From Chloranthus sessilifolius (taxonomy: Eukaryota > Streptophyta > Magnoliopsida > Chloranthales > Chloranthaceae), in the NCBI GenBank assembly GCA_021018995.1, contig CM037587.1:61726104-61790103 (forward strand): a stretch of DNA of 64,000 bases, given 5' to 3'. The notes under the pieces were generated by a model. That model was not told the origin of the DNA. It saw nothing but the letters and a program-made list of their open reading frames with translations, and ran no database searches. This document shows, in pieces, positions 24,529-34,693 of the stretch (the stretch's first letter is position 1; each line of letters starts with the position of its first letter). A program made the translations under genes and the position numbers.

Positions 24529-25611
24529 CATGTTGATCATTTTTATTTCAAAACCCTACAAGTGCACAAGTTCGAATGTACTTGGGTGAGTACAAGGGTG
24601 TCGAACCACAGGGACTAGTCAATTATTTTAAACTAAAGCCTTATTTAGAATGGGGGTTTTTATAGAAGTAATTTTTTAATTATTTTAGCGAAGAAAACAA
24701 ATTTGAAAAATATTGAGAGACAAGCCTGGGATCTCTCTTGGATCTCAGATTCATAAATAATAAAACTCTATTTCTCTCCTATTTTGAATCTCAGGTACCC
24801 CCACTCCTAGCTATAAGATCAGTCACTTCGTATATGAATTAGAGAAACTTAATCACAAGATAGATAAATATAATTGTTGAGAACCATTGCACGAACCAAC
24901 AAAGACTATCCTACAAGGCCTAGTCCATCGGTGAATGTCCTATCTAGGCTAACCCCAATCCCTAAAAGGCTACTAAGATTATTCTAAATAAGATTACTGC
25001 GTTACCATTACATTCTTGATCTAGTCAGAACCTCAAACATGCAATCATACCATTAATGAAATCCAAAATAAAAGAGAAACAAAAATAAAACTATTTACTT
25101 ATCTTTGATCGTATAAGAGATCCCAAGCTTTGGGGAGTTTTAGCCGCACATTGTTGCTAAAATCTTCTTCATCGCTGAATCGATCATAGAACGATGAATA
25201 AAAAACCCTCAATCTCACAAACTCTCTTGGAGTCTTGAAATTTGGAAGAAATCAGTTATTCGTGCCTAAAAATCAGTAAGAAAGTATAATTTGCGCACCT
25301 GAAGATCCGCAGAAAATCCTGACTTCAATCGGTCGAGAATAGAGCTCGACCGGTCAAGATAATATATATAGGAAAATCCCTCTCTATTGTGTGGCTTGGA
25401 TTGGTCGAAATGGACATTTTGACCGATATAAAATCATATTTCTAAAGCTTTGAGGGGTTGGGGCAGTCCCAATTCACGTTCTGGAGATCTCAGATTTGAT
25501 CGGTAGAAATCCATTTTCGACCGGTTGAAACTGCAAATGCTGCACTTTCTTGCATTTTAGGGCAAACTTTAATTGGCAATAACTTTTGATCTTTAGCTCA
25601 GAATTCGGTAA

Positions 25612-27201
25612 TGTAGACACCCAAATTTGGCCCAAGGCCCGATCGGAACACATTTCGATAAAGGTACACTTTCGAGCTTTTGATGGCATGTATGAAACCT
25701 TTGGGAACCACCCTAGATCCCTTAGGAACCTGTCTCGAACCTTTAAAATTCAATCCTAACCCTTAGAACCCGTTCTGAACCTAAACCTAACCTTTCTGAG
25801 CCATGGGTGAAGAGGGGTGCACCGAAACCAGCTATGGCTATCTACTATGATCAAATCTTATATCATGAAAAAGTAGAAGTCGTTAGCTTTCCAACGGTCC
25901 AAGAATCACCCCAATCGGAGTTATACATAAAAAGATATGGCGGTCTGAACTCGGAGGACAAAAAAAATAATTTCAGGAGGGCCCCCCCTTGGGATTTGGC
26001 GCAACTAATAGTTGCGCCAGTTTTAATTTTACCTGGCGCAACTATTAGTTGTGCCAGGCCATTTTCTCAGAATCTAAGCCTGGCGCAACTAATAGTCGCG
26101 CCAGCATTAAAGTGGACCCCACCCTCGCGAGGCAACTTCTAAGCCACTGTTCAACACTGTTTTACTATACATTTGCCTGGCACAACTATTAGTTGTGCCA
26201 AGCATATGAATAGTAACTTTATCTTTTTGTCCCGAAATTCATGATTGGGGTTTGACTTGTTGACCACCTTGACCTTTGGGGTGTGTTTTGATAGTTCTGT
26301 TGCACCCTTCTACACCCTATTTGCAACCCATTAAGTGGCCTAAAGCCTCACCCTATCATCCACCATTAGAAGACCTTCTCCCACATTCAAAGGCTCAAAA
26401 AACCCTAGGAAACCTTAGATGTTACATTACTTAAATTTCTAATCTTGATTACCATCTAAACACCCTCCTAATCCACCAATTTCCTATAAATAGAGACCCC
26501 CACCCCTTGGTTTAGGGGTTGAGAATTTTGGTCAAAGAGAGAAAGAGCTTAAAGTGAAAAGATCTTTCTCCCTTTGGTGCACACTTCTCATACAGATTTC
26601 AGATTTCAAAAGGCTCCCTTAGGCCTTATCACTTCATGAAAAGCCTCTAGATTAGGTGTGTGTGATTCCCTAGCCTTCTTTCTCTACCCCTTAGCTTCAA
26701 GCCTTAGGAGTTAGAACTCCATTCCATACCATACAAGCCTTCAAGAACTCATCAAAAGCAATCCACACAAGGCTCTCCTACGGTGCTACAAGGCCCCGAG
26801 GGCTCCAGCTCTCCCCTTTCTTCTCCTATCTCTTTTTGGCTCTTCTTATCCTCCCATTTGTGTCGTTACGCCACTGAATTTTCGGTAGGAACGGGAGGCA
26901 CAAATAGGTTTCTAAGCCCTTTTGGGAAAGAGGAAGTCATTTTCTTTTCTTTTACTTTCTATTAGTAGATACCTCGTTAAGCAGGCTGATCAGGTGCCTA
27001 ACACCTTTCCGATCGATAACCAAAGCCTCTACCCAAGAGCCTTTGGTGTGGACCAGATTTAAAGTCATATTTTTAGTGCTGTGGTACTCATAAAAATTAT
27101 ATAGGTATCCCGGGACACCAAAAGATCCAGGTGGCATCTCTATACTTTTGTTAGCAACTGCATCGCCGCGATGGGATCGTTAAAAATCCCACGGTTGCAT
27201 A
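25612..27201 (+). mobile_element. solo LTR of a Tat-type element
   Basis: It begins TGTAGACACCCAAATTTGG, matching the 3' LTR at 8370, and ends GGTTGCATA. A perfect 5-bp TSD GGTAA flanks it (25607-25611 and 27202-27206), and the host LTR closes exactly across it when compared with 32320-32340. Length is 1590 bp. A TATA-like CCTATAAATAG lies near 26484-26494. Loss of the internal region by LTR-LTR recombination is the standard explanation. The 111-codon frame at 25807-26142 crosses the palindromes and is not considered a gene. Confidence 0.88.
25997..26200. repeat. four near-perfect palindromes in the solo LTR
   Basis: Positions 25997-26019, 26032-26058, 26079-26104 and 26178-26200 each have 11-bp or longer arms of the type TGGCGCAACTA / TAGTTGCGCCA around a single central base. 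Some carry compensating or single changes (GCGCAAC to GCACAAC with GTTGTGC). They could form cruciforms or RNA hairpins. Confidence 0.9.
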
Positions 27202-27476
27202 GGTAATTATTAGCTCGTTGGAAAGCTGAAAAAGTCTTCTTTCCAATGGTATAGGCCTTAGATCTAGAAGATCTATATATTAATTTTAGCACTCTTCTTT
27301 CTCTCTGCTATTCTGGTAGGTTCTTACCATAGCTTCAAGACTCTTAACTTTGCTCTTTTAGCCATATTTGTACTTTTAGGCCTTCAAAATTTGTTATATT
27401 CAATCTTGCACTAAAAGCAAACATTAGTAATTAAATGAGGCCTAATAATGCAGAGATTTGAGTTTAAGGCCGATTA

Positions 27477-27492
27477 CACCACCCCCAAACCT
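27477..27492 (-). promoter_or_regulatory. polypurine tract of the minus-strand element
   Basis: Read on the minus strand this is AGGTTTGGGGGTGGTG, directly followed by the LTR start TAATCGGCC. It closely resembles AGGTCTGGGGGTG at 15145-15157. Confidence 0.75.
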
Positions 27493-30400
27493 CAACTTTG
27501 CTAGTCCTTGAGTAAAAACAATCTTCAACTCCTACCCAAAAGCAAACTAATCTAATATTGTGCAAGCTAATCTATAAAAATAAGAGCCACTTTTATAGGG
27601 ACCACAATTTCATTTAGCGTATGCAACATGCCTTTAAACCCTTAGGTGATCCCTAGCAGAGGAGTTGTGTGTCTTGAGGGTTTTCAATGAAGATACCCAC
27701 AAACTTCCAAAACTGTTTTTGAAACCATCGGTAATAGAGTTTTCAAATTTTGATTTTCATATGAGATATACTTTTGAAAACAAAACCAGTAATTGCTTTA
27801 ACATGTGAGATTTCATTCTTAAATACTGATGCTATATTAAGCCTACTGTTGCCCATTCAAATTAAACCAATGCTCCGATCCTTGGATAAATCATTCATTC
27901 ATACCTAGAGTGTCGTGTGTGTGCTAACCAATGCTCAAGTCTTCCTATGTCGGGATTAATCCAAACAAAGAATTATCGGATCCGAAGTCTGACTCAATCA
28001 TCACCTTAGGTATACACTCCAAACAAATTCCTTCCGATGGATGGTTTACTTTTTCATAAATATGTGAGATGGAGTTACAATACAAATAAAAAAGTTCTCA
28101 TATGATATATGTAATACGGTGTATCAAAGAATTTTAAAAGAAATCTCATAAAGAATGATGTTTATCTCCTAAGCATGTTATACCATGACCCCATAATCAT
28201 TACATTATCACTCTCCACGGGGCATTTACCATCCGAGATCATATCACAAAGGTCTTTTTCAAGGTTGTAATGGGGCTCGGGTGAAGGTTATGGAAGAAAG
28301 GGAAATTGGATTCAAAAGTCTCTGAGAAATCAGAAAAAGATCACATTTGAATTTCTCATTTTCACAATCTTTTTCTCATTTTTCAGAATATTTCATTTTT
28401 TTTTTGCATTTTTCTCTCAACTTTCTTTTCTTTCTACTCCTTTTTTCTTTCATTTTGACATTACCTCATATTTTTCATTTTTCTCATTTTCTACCTTTTT
28501 CTCTTCTTTTTTTTCTTTATTTTTTTTTTTTCTTCCCCTTTTTCCTATAATTTTTTGTCATATGTTCTCAGTAAACATCATTCTCATGCCTCTCCACTTA
28601 CTCTCATCCCTCATTCCCAATTTCTGAAATATTGAAGGGTAAAGCTTAAATATTTAGAAATGGTGTCAAGGTATGATTAACATGGCTTATCAAGAAACAT
28701 ATAAAGGTAAAATTTTCATTAAGGCTCAAAAGGGGTGCTAAAAGGTAATTTAGTATGAGATGGGGCATTTTAAGCACAAGCGAGCCAAAGACGACCTTTG
28801 ATCATCTCCTCACAAGGTGGTGACGATGCCTATTTATTTCACGTTAAATAGCAATGTGTTCTAGTATAATGATACAAAACAATGCAAAGTAAATAAACCA
28901 AGTGAAGCATATGAGATTTAACAAGTACGAATCCTAAGATACTCCGAATTTATTTTAGCACTCATCAAAAACGAGGAAACAGCTCTAAAGCTCACCGATT
29001 ATAGTCTTTCTTAGGATCTTAAGACTCAAAATTCAAATTAATCCTTTGATTTCCAAACTTAAGCTTGGTAGAAGTGCAAAAAAAAATTTCTAAGCATTAA
29101 ATTCTGATCGATCTTTAGATGTTCACAATGGGACTAATAATCCTAAGCAACAGCAGTCCTAGCATGGCATAAATATTTTCAAATTTGAATTCACATGCAT
29201 CAACAATTACAGTTTGAAAACTATGACAAAATAAGCAATGATGGTTCAAAACTTTATTCACTTGCGGTATTGAGGGTGTATTAAATAGTGGTTTAGTAGA
29301 AAATGCAAAAAATTTTAAAATATAAACCACACATTAAGCACAACACCCCAAAACCTGAATGGTGCAATGCCCTCATTGCACAAAACAATATACATTAAAA
29401 ATAGGAAGAGGACAACCAAGGAAGAAGAAAGGATTCGGGGATTTGGGTTTGGGCCGGTCGAAAATGGAATTTCGACCGGTCACAGGTCTATATAAAGCCC
29501 TGAAACCTCATATTTCGATCGGTCGAAACCTTTTCAATTGGTCAAATTAATATAAATCCCTCAAAACAGCCTCTGTTCTGAGGCTACTTTCCAAATCCGA
29601 TCGGTCGCTCTTTATATTTCTGAGGCCTTCAACAGTTGGTACCTCCTCTGCTGCGTTATCCTAACCAGTCGAAACTTCAATTTTGATCGATCAAAATAAC
29701 CTTTTGGTGTATTCCTTCAATTAGTCTTCCTAGGCTTATGAGCACATCAATAGGTCGAAATCAGTTTCAACCGGTCAAAATCTGGTAGAGAGCGTGATTC
29801 TCTATCCAGATTTCAGCAATACACACCTAAACTTTATTTTATATATCTTTTTTTATTTTTTTTATTTTTGGTTTATACTCACAAACAAAAATCAGTACAT
29901 AAAAATCCTAATCTAATAATCTACAAGGGGCTTGGGTTGCTTCCCAAGAAGCGCTAAGTTTTGTTTTACGGTCTTCAGCCGAATCGCCCTCAAGTTTTAT
30001 TAGGAACAAAAAAGGGCCATTCATCTGGCATGTTTTGGTTGCCCCTTCTATGAATGAGGGATTTTAAGGCTTCTTCTGGGTGGACTGTGCATAGACACAT
30101 CAACCCTATAGACCATGACATATTCGAATTGAATGTGTGTTGGCAATTTAGGAGTACCAAATACATCATTGTTTAAAACGAATCGACTTGAGGATTTGTC
30201 GAAGCATTGTAGAAGCGGATCCTTAGGCACATAAGGAGCCTCAAATGTAATGCTCGGCTCCTCAGTCGATGTCAAACAAGGGCTCGTGTCCTCCTCATGC
30301 AATTATTATTGAGGTATTAGAGGAGTAACACAACTTGGTTGGCAATCTTCCACTGTTTCATTCATATATGGGCCAACACAATCTTCCACTGTTTCATTCA

Positions 30401-31058
30401 CATATGGGCCAACACAATCTTCCTTATAATCTACCTCATGCCCGCCCCAAAAGGTCATGGACTCATCCTCAAGCTCAGGGGCGGGGGTAGATCCTCCTCT
30501 CAACTCCTAGTCTTGCGAGATGCCTATAGAATGACTGGGTAAGGATTCTTCCTCCTTTGTGATAGCAGCGGCCGTCTGCCCCATTTGATATTTATTTCCC
30601 ACGAGAGACTGGATATGAGCGTGAATTCTTTCAAGGAAGTCTAAATCGAATAAGTCTACATCGATTTGGAGTTCTTCTTCCAACATAGCTATCCTCTGTT
30701 CTTTGGAATCAAAATCCCATGGGTCACACCCTTGATTTGGAACCCATCGATTAGGATCATTGTCCGTAGACTCATCCGAATAGTGGTATGGAGTCGCATA
30801 ATTAAACCCATCCAAAGATGGGGACATCAAATTTGTGAGAAACTCCATATCACAAAGACACAACTAAGACACAAAAATACAAAAATAAATCTAGATCTAA
30901 AATAAAGGTAAGTACCTTGGCCTCTCGCGGGCGTCCCCATCAAAGCTTTGATAGGAGCAAACCTCATTCTCTAAATCAGAGAAACAAAAATTAACTATAA
31001 TTAGACAACTTACTAATATAGACTACCTAAAAGGCAATAGCTCAAATAAAATTGTAAT
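27493..31058 (-). other. internal region of the minus-strand element, mostly noncoding
   Basis: 27493-29330 is noncoding, with a strong T-rich block at 28340-28555. 29446-29800 holds repeated CGGTCGAAA / TTTCGACCG motifs like those in its LTRs. 29930-29970, minus strand, reads AGCGCTTCTTGGGAAGCAAC, which often follows the last gag codons in Athila-like elements. The only coding-like part is 30048-30863. 30864-31058 is the leader. Confidence 0.6.
30048..30863 (-). pseudogene. acidic gag-like reading frame with two in-frame stops
   Basis: One minus-strand frame of 272 codons runs from an ATG at 30863 to the stop at 30048-30050, interrupted only by stops at 30507-30509 and 30306-30308. The N-terminal part is acidic (DESTDNDPNRWVPN and MLEEELQIDVDLFDLDFLER). 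The middle part has a direct 13-residue repeat (VGPYVNETVEDC / VGPYMNETVEDC). I do not recognise a domain. Position, just downstream of the primer site, suggests a leftover gag or an element-specific protein. No CCHC, protease or RT motif is present. Confidence 0.5.
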
Positions 31059-31075
31059 CTCCCGCAATGGCGCCA
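31059..31075 (-). promoter_or_regulatory. primer binding site, tRNA-Asp type
   Basis: Minus-strand TGGCGCCATTGCGGGAG matches the complement of the plant tRNA-Asp(GUC) 3' end at 14 of 17 positions. It lies 6 bases from the LTR end at 31082. Confidence 0.8.
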
Positions 31076-31081
31076 ACAACT

Positions 31082-32618
31082 TGATCGTAATAATTTTAAA
31101 ACCTTGCAAGTGCACAAGTTGGAATGTACTTGGGCGAGTACAAGGGTGTCGAACTATAGGGACTAGTCATTTATTTTAAAGTAAAGCCTTATTTAGAAAG
31201 GGAGTTTTTGTCGAAGTAATTTTCTAATTATTCTAGCGAAGAAAACATATTTGGAAAAGATTGAGAGACAAGCCTGGGATTTGTCTTGGATCTCAGATTC
31301 ATAAATAATAAAAACTCTATTTCTCTCCTATTTTGAATCCCAGGTACCCCCGCTCCTGGCTACAAGCTCAATCCCTTCGTATATAAATTAGAGAAACCTA
31401 ATCGTGAGTTAGATAAATCTAATCATTGAGAACCATTGCACAAACTAAAAAAGACTACCCTACAAGGCCTAGTCCATCGGTGACTATCCTATCTAAGCTA
31501 ACCCCAATCCCTACAAGGCCACTAAGATTATTCTAAATAAGATTACAGCGTTACTATGATGTTCTCGATCTAGTCGAAACCTCGAACATGCAATCATACC
31601 ATTAATGGAATCTAAAATAAAAGAGAAACAAAAATAAAATTATTTACTTATCTTTGATCATACAAGAGATCCTAAGCTTCGAGGAGTTTTAGCCGCGCAT
31701 CGTTGCTCTGATCTTCTTCATCGCTGAATCGATCATAGAACGATGTATACAAAACCCTCAATCTCACAAACTCTCGCAGATCTAAAATCTACTCCTAAAA
31801 CTATGAGCAAAAGTCCTATGGCAGAAAACTCTCTTTATTCCTAACCTAGGGTCCTTTTTTATAGATGTATAAGGCCCTAAAACATTGCTTTCTACTAGGA
31901 AACAAACCCTAGAACGAATCTAATCTAAATTAGGAAGGAAAGATCTCTTAGAGTCTTGAATTCCGAAAGAAACCAGTTGTTCACATCTAAAAATCAGCAA
32001 GAAAGTAGAATCTGCATGCCTGAAGATCCGCAGAAAATCTTGACATCGATCGGTCGAGAATGGAGCTCGACTGGTCAAGATAATATATATAGGGAAAGCC
32101 CTCTCTGTTGTGTGGTTTGGACTGGTTGAAATGCCCATTTTGACCGGTCCAAAATCATATTTCTAAAGCTTTGAGGGGCTGGGGCAGTCCCAATTCGCAT
32201 TCTGGAGATCCCAGATTCGACTGGTCGAAATCCATTTTCGACCGGTCGAAACTGCAAATTATGCATTTTCCTGTGTTTTAAGGCAAATTTCATTTGGCCA
32301 TAATGTTTGATATATAGCTTAGAATTTGGTGATTCTTGGCTCGTTTGAATGCTGGGTAAGTCTTCTTTCCGATGGTATAGGCCCCAGATTTGGAAAATCT
32401 ATATATTAATTTTGGTACACTTCTTTCTCTCCGCTGTTCTAGTAGGTTCTTGCCATAGCTTCAAGACTCTCTTAACTTTGTTCTTTTAATCACATTTATG
32501 CCTTTAGGCCTTCAAAACCTATTATATTCAGTCTTGCATTAAAAGCAAACAGTAGTAATCAATAAGGCCTAACAATGCCAAGATTTGGGTCTAATTTATA
32601 TAACTTTTAAGTCGATCA
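31082..32618 (-). repeat. 5' LTR of the minus-strand element
   Basis: 1537 bp with perfect terminal inverted repeat TGATCG..CGATCA. Inverted motif pairs based on GGTCGAAA/TTTCGACC lie at 32048-32076, 32119-32150 and 32218-32247. Confidence 0.88.
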
Positions 32619-33194
32619 CATGCTCATGCTCTAACGAAGTTTTCTTTATGATATATGTCATGATAATTGTGAAACAAATATCGAAAAGAAACTAAACATG
32701 CATCCTAAGCATTGGTATACATAAAGAAAATTGATAGGGAGCATAAGACATGAAGCATTGAAATAAAACAGAGAAGAAGAAATATTTATCCACATTTATA
32801 TTATGACTTAGTCAAAAATACTCTTCATTGGGGTTAGTTGTGTTTATGGAGCGTGGAGATTGATTTGTACAACAATCAGATTTGTTTAGAACTCTAAAAG
32901 GCATACCAATATGAACAAAAAAAGAGTGCAGTCCCAATGTAAGTGTGATGAAAGGTTCAGATTTTGACTTCACAGATGGCGTCAAAATTCGAAAGTTTAA
33001 TGCCAGTATGAAGATCACATCGAGGCGATAAAAATTGATATATAGTACATGATGATTGGACAACTACATAAAAAGATATGACGATTTCAAGTTAGATTTA
33101 TCATGACCAATCATGAATCACGATTTTACGAAAAGATGTCACGATTGAACATGACTGCACATAAAAGGGTTACGATTGCTTGCAGAGCGTCACG

Positions 33195-33345
33195 ATTTGA
33201 GTGATCAGTTCACAATTTGAGTGAACAGTGCCACGATTTGAGTGAACAATATCGTGAACACAGTGTCACGATTCGAGTGAACAGTTCATGATTTGAGTGA
33301 ACAGTGCCACTATTTGAGTGAACAGTGTCACGATTTGAATCGTAA
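33195..33345. repeat. ~20-bp minisatellite, CACGATTTGAGTGAACAGTG
   Basis: Seven or more imperfect, partly interspersed copies of a 20-21-bp unit lie in the U3-like part of the LTR. Single-base variants such as CACGATTCGAG and CACTATTTGAG occur. Confidence 0.85.
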
Positions 33346-33674
33346 CTATCAGAAAAGGTTATTTCGACCAATTGCGAGTGGATTTTTCAAGCATAGTTCA
33401 AGATTTCCAACTGCTACCTGAGATTTCTTTCTTCCCTAATCTTTCTAAGTTTAAATTTAGGGTTTCTTTATTTATTTAAAAAAAAATTAAATAATTTAAG
33501 ATGGATTGAGAGGCACCAACTGTTGAAGCGTGACTTGAATTCCATGACGATTTTGGTTGACGGTGATCAGATTCAGCGATGGTTTGCTCGAGTTATGTTG
33601 CGAGAATTCTTTCTCTTACAATAGAACCTTTGCAGCGATGAAGATCCTTGATGGGAAGGTGATTAGGCCTCAAA

Positions 33675-33826
33675 CACTACAAAAATAAGGGGGTTTAGCG
33701 GCACTTGTTGTTAAGGCAATTTTTTGTAGTAGCAGGACTAATAGCGACAGTTTTTGGTAGCGATAGGACTAATAGCAGCAGGTTTTTGTTAAAAAAATTG
33801 TCGTAATAGTCTTATTTGTTGTAGTG
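33675..33826. mobile_element. CACTA-type MITE 1
   Basis: 152 bp with termini CACTACAAAAA and TTTGTTGTAGTG, flanked by the 3-bp TSD AAA (33672-33674 and 33827-33829). The body contains repeated GCGACAGTTTTTGGTAGCGA-type sequence and has no coding capacity. The termini and 3-bp TSD are diagnostic of the CACTA (En/Spm) superfamily. Confidence 0.88.
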
Positions 33827-34556
33827 AAAACAAGATGTACGGATCGCCGATATGATGGTGATTTAAATTTGCAGCTTTGTACGGCCATGGATTTCTTTGA
33901 AGGGAGAGAGGTGGTACACGACGACTGTTTTCTTGCAAAGAAGAGAGAATTGAAGAGAGAGAGAGAGAGACGGCTAAGAGAGAAAAAATAATGTAGAGAT
34001 TCTAAACTCTCTAGGTTCTCTATATAAAGGCAATTTAGAGAATGAGTACCTATGGGAAAGTTTACTACGCTAATAAAAGCAAGAGTCCTTTAGAGACTCT
34101 AATTGATTTCCAAATCAAATACCATGAATAATGGGATTTAAATATTTTCCTTAATTGTTTTAAAGCAGGACTCTTTGAATTCTATCACAATTAGAGATTT
34201 TCTAATTTTTTTTTAAATGTGGGCCATGATACGGTGTGCGCACAAGCACTGGGTATTGGTGTTTCGCCCATCTATTACCATTAATTAGGGTCAAAAAGAC
34301 CCCGGTCATAACACATATAAAATAAATTAAACAAAAAAAAAAAGAGATAAAGGTTTTCTTGACATAATTAAATGAGTCCTTCCAGAAATTTCTAAGATAT
34401 GCTTGCAAAAGGTTCAACGCAGAAATAGAATCATCACTTGACTCTCAAAAGAGAACTAGCCTGGAGTTGAGTGGGTATTTCACTTTCTCTGGCGATCATT
34501 TATTGGTACTGTGAATGAGATTGCATAGGTAAGCTCTATGCAATCTCATAGAGTGG

Positions 34557-34693
34557 CACTACAAAAATAAGGTGTTTTAGTGGCACGTGCTATTAAGGGC
34601 CATAGCGGCAGTTTTTGGTAGCGATAGGACTAGTACGTAGCGACAGTTTTTGGCTGCCAAAAATTGCCGCTACTAGTCTTATTTTTTGTAGTG
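34557..34693. mobile_element. CACTA-type MITE 2
   Basis: 137 bp, termini CACTACAAAAATAAGG and TCTTATTTTTTGTAGTG. Its body shares TTTTTGGTAGCGATAGGACTA with MITE 1, so both belong to one family. Flanking trinucleotides (TGG and CGA) do not match, so the TSD has decayed or been rearranged. Confidence 0.85.

Larger units (their letters stand above)
24534..27476 (-). repeat. 3' LTR of the minus-strand element, interrupted
   Basis: 24534-25611 and 27207-27476 together (about 1350 bp) align with 31082-32618. The right LTR has about 180 bp (near 31772-31950) missing here. Three inverted motif pairs built on CGGTCGA lie at about 25328-25356, 25397-25427 and 25497-25527. Confidence 0.85.
24534..32618 (-). 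mobile_element. minus-strand non-autonomous LTR retrotransposon (tRNA-Asp primed)
   Basis: Two homologous LTRs, 24534-27476 (interrupted by a solo LTR) and 31082-32618, share the inverted termini TGATCG..CGATCA (left LTR: TGATCA..CGATTA). The primer site lies at 31059-31075 and the polypurine tract at 27477-27492, both in minus orientation. Flanking pentamers are CATGT (24529-24533) and CATGC (32619-32623), a one-mismatch TSD. The internal region has only one short broken gag-like frame and no pol domains. It lies inside the chromovirus-like LTR and was later hit by the Tat solo LTR. Confidence 0.85.
32624..34420 (-). repeat. probable chromovirus-like LTR, right part
   Basis: Continues the sequence interrupted at 24533. 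On the minus strand a TATA-like TTTATATAGAG lies near 34018-34030, followed by a pyrimidine-rich stretch, as expected for a U3/R junction. A possible LTR start (TGTTATGACC) lies near 34315. A 20-bp repeat block (33195-33345) and a CACTA MITE (33675-33826) lie inside it. The outer boundary is not certain. Confidence 0.4.

Noticed and set aside
25807..26142. 111-codon open frame in the solo LTR
   Set aside because: It crosses the palindrome cluster and the LTR U3; the related LTR at 8370 has no such frame.
28347..28550. 67-codon Phe/Ser-rich open frame
   Set aside because: It is a translation of a T-rich low-complexity tract in the internal region of a retroelement.
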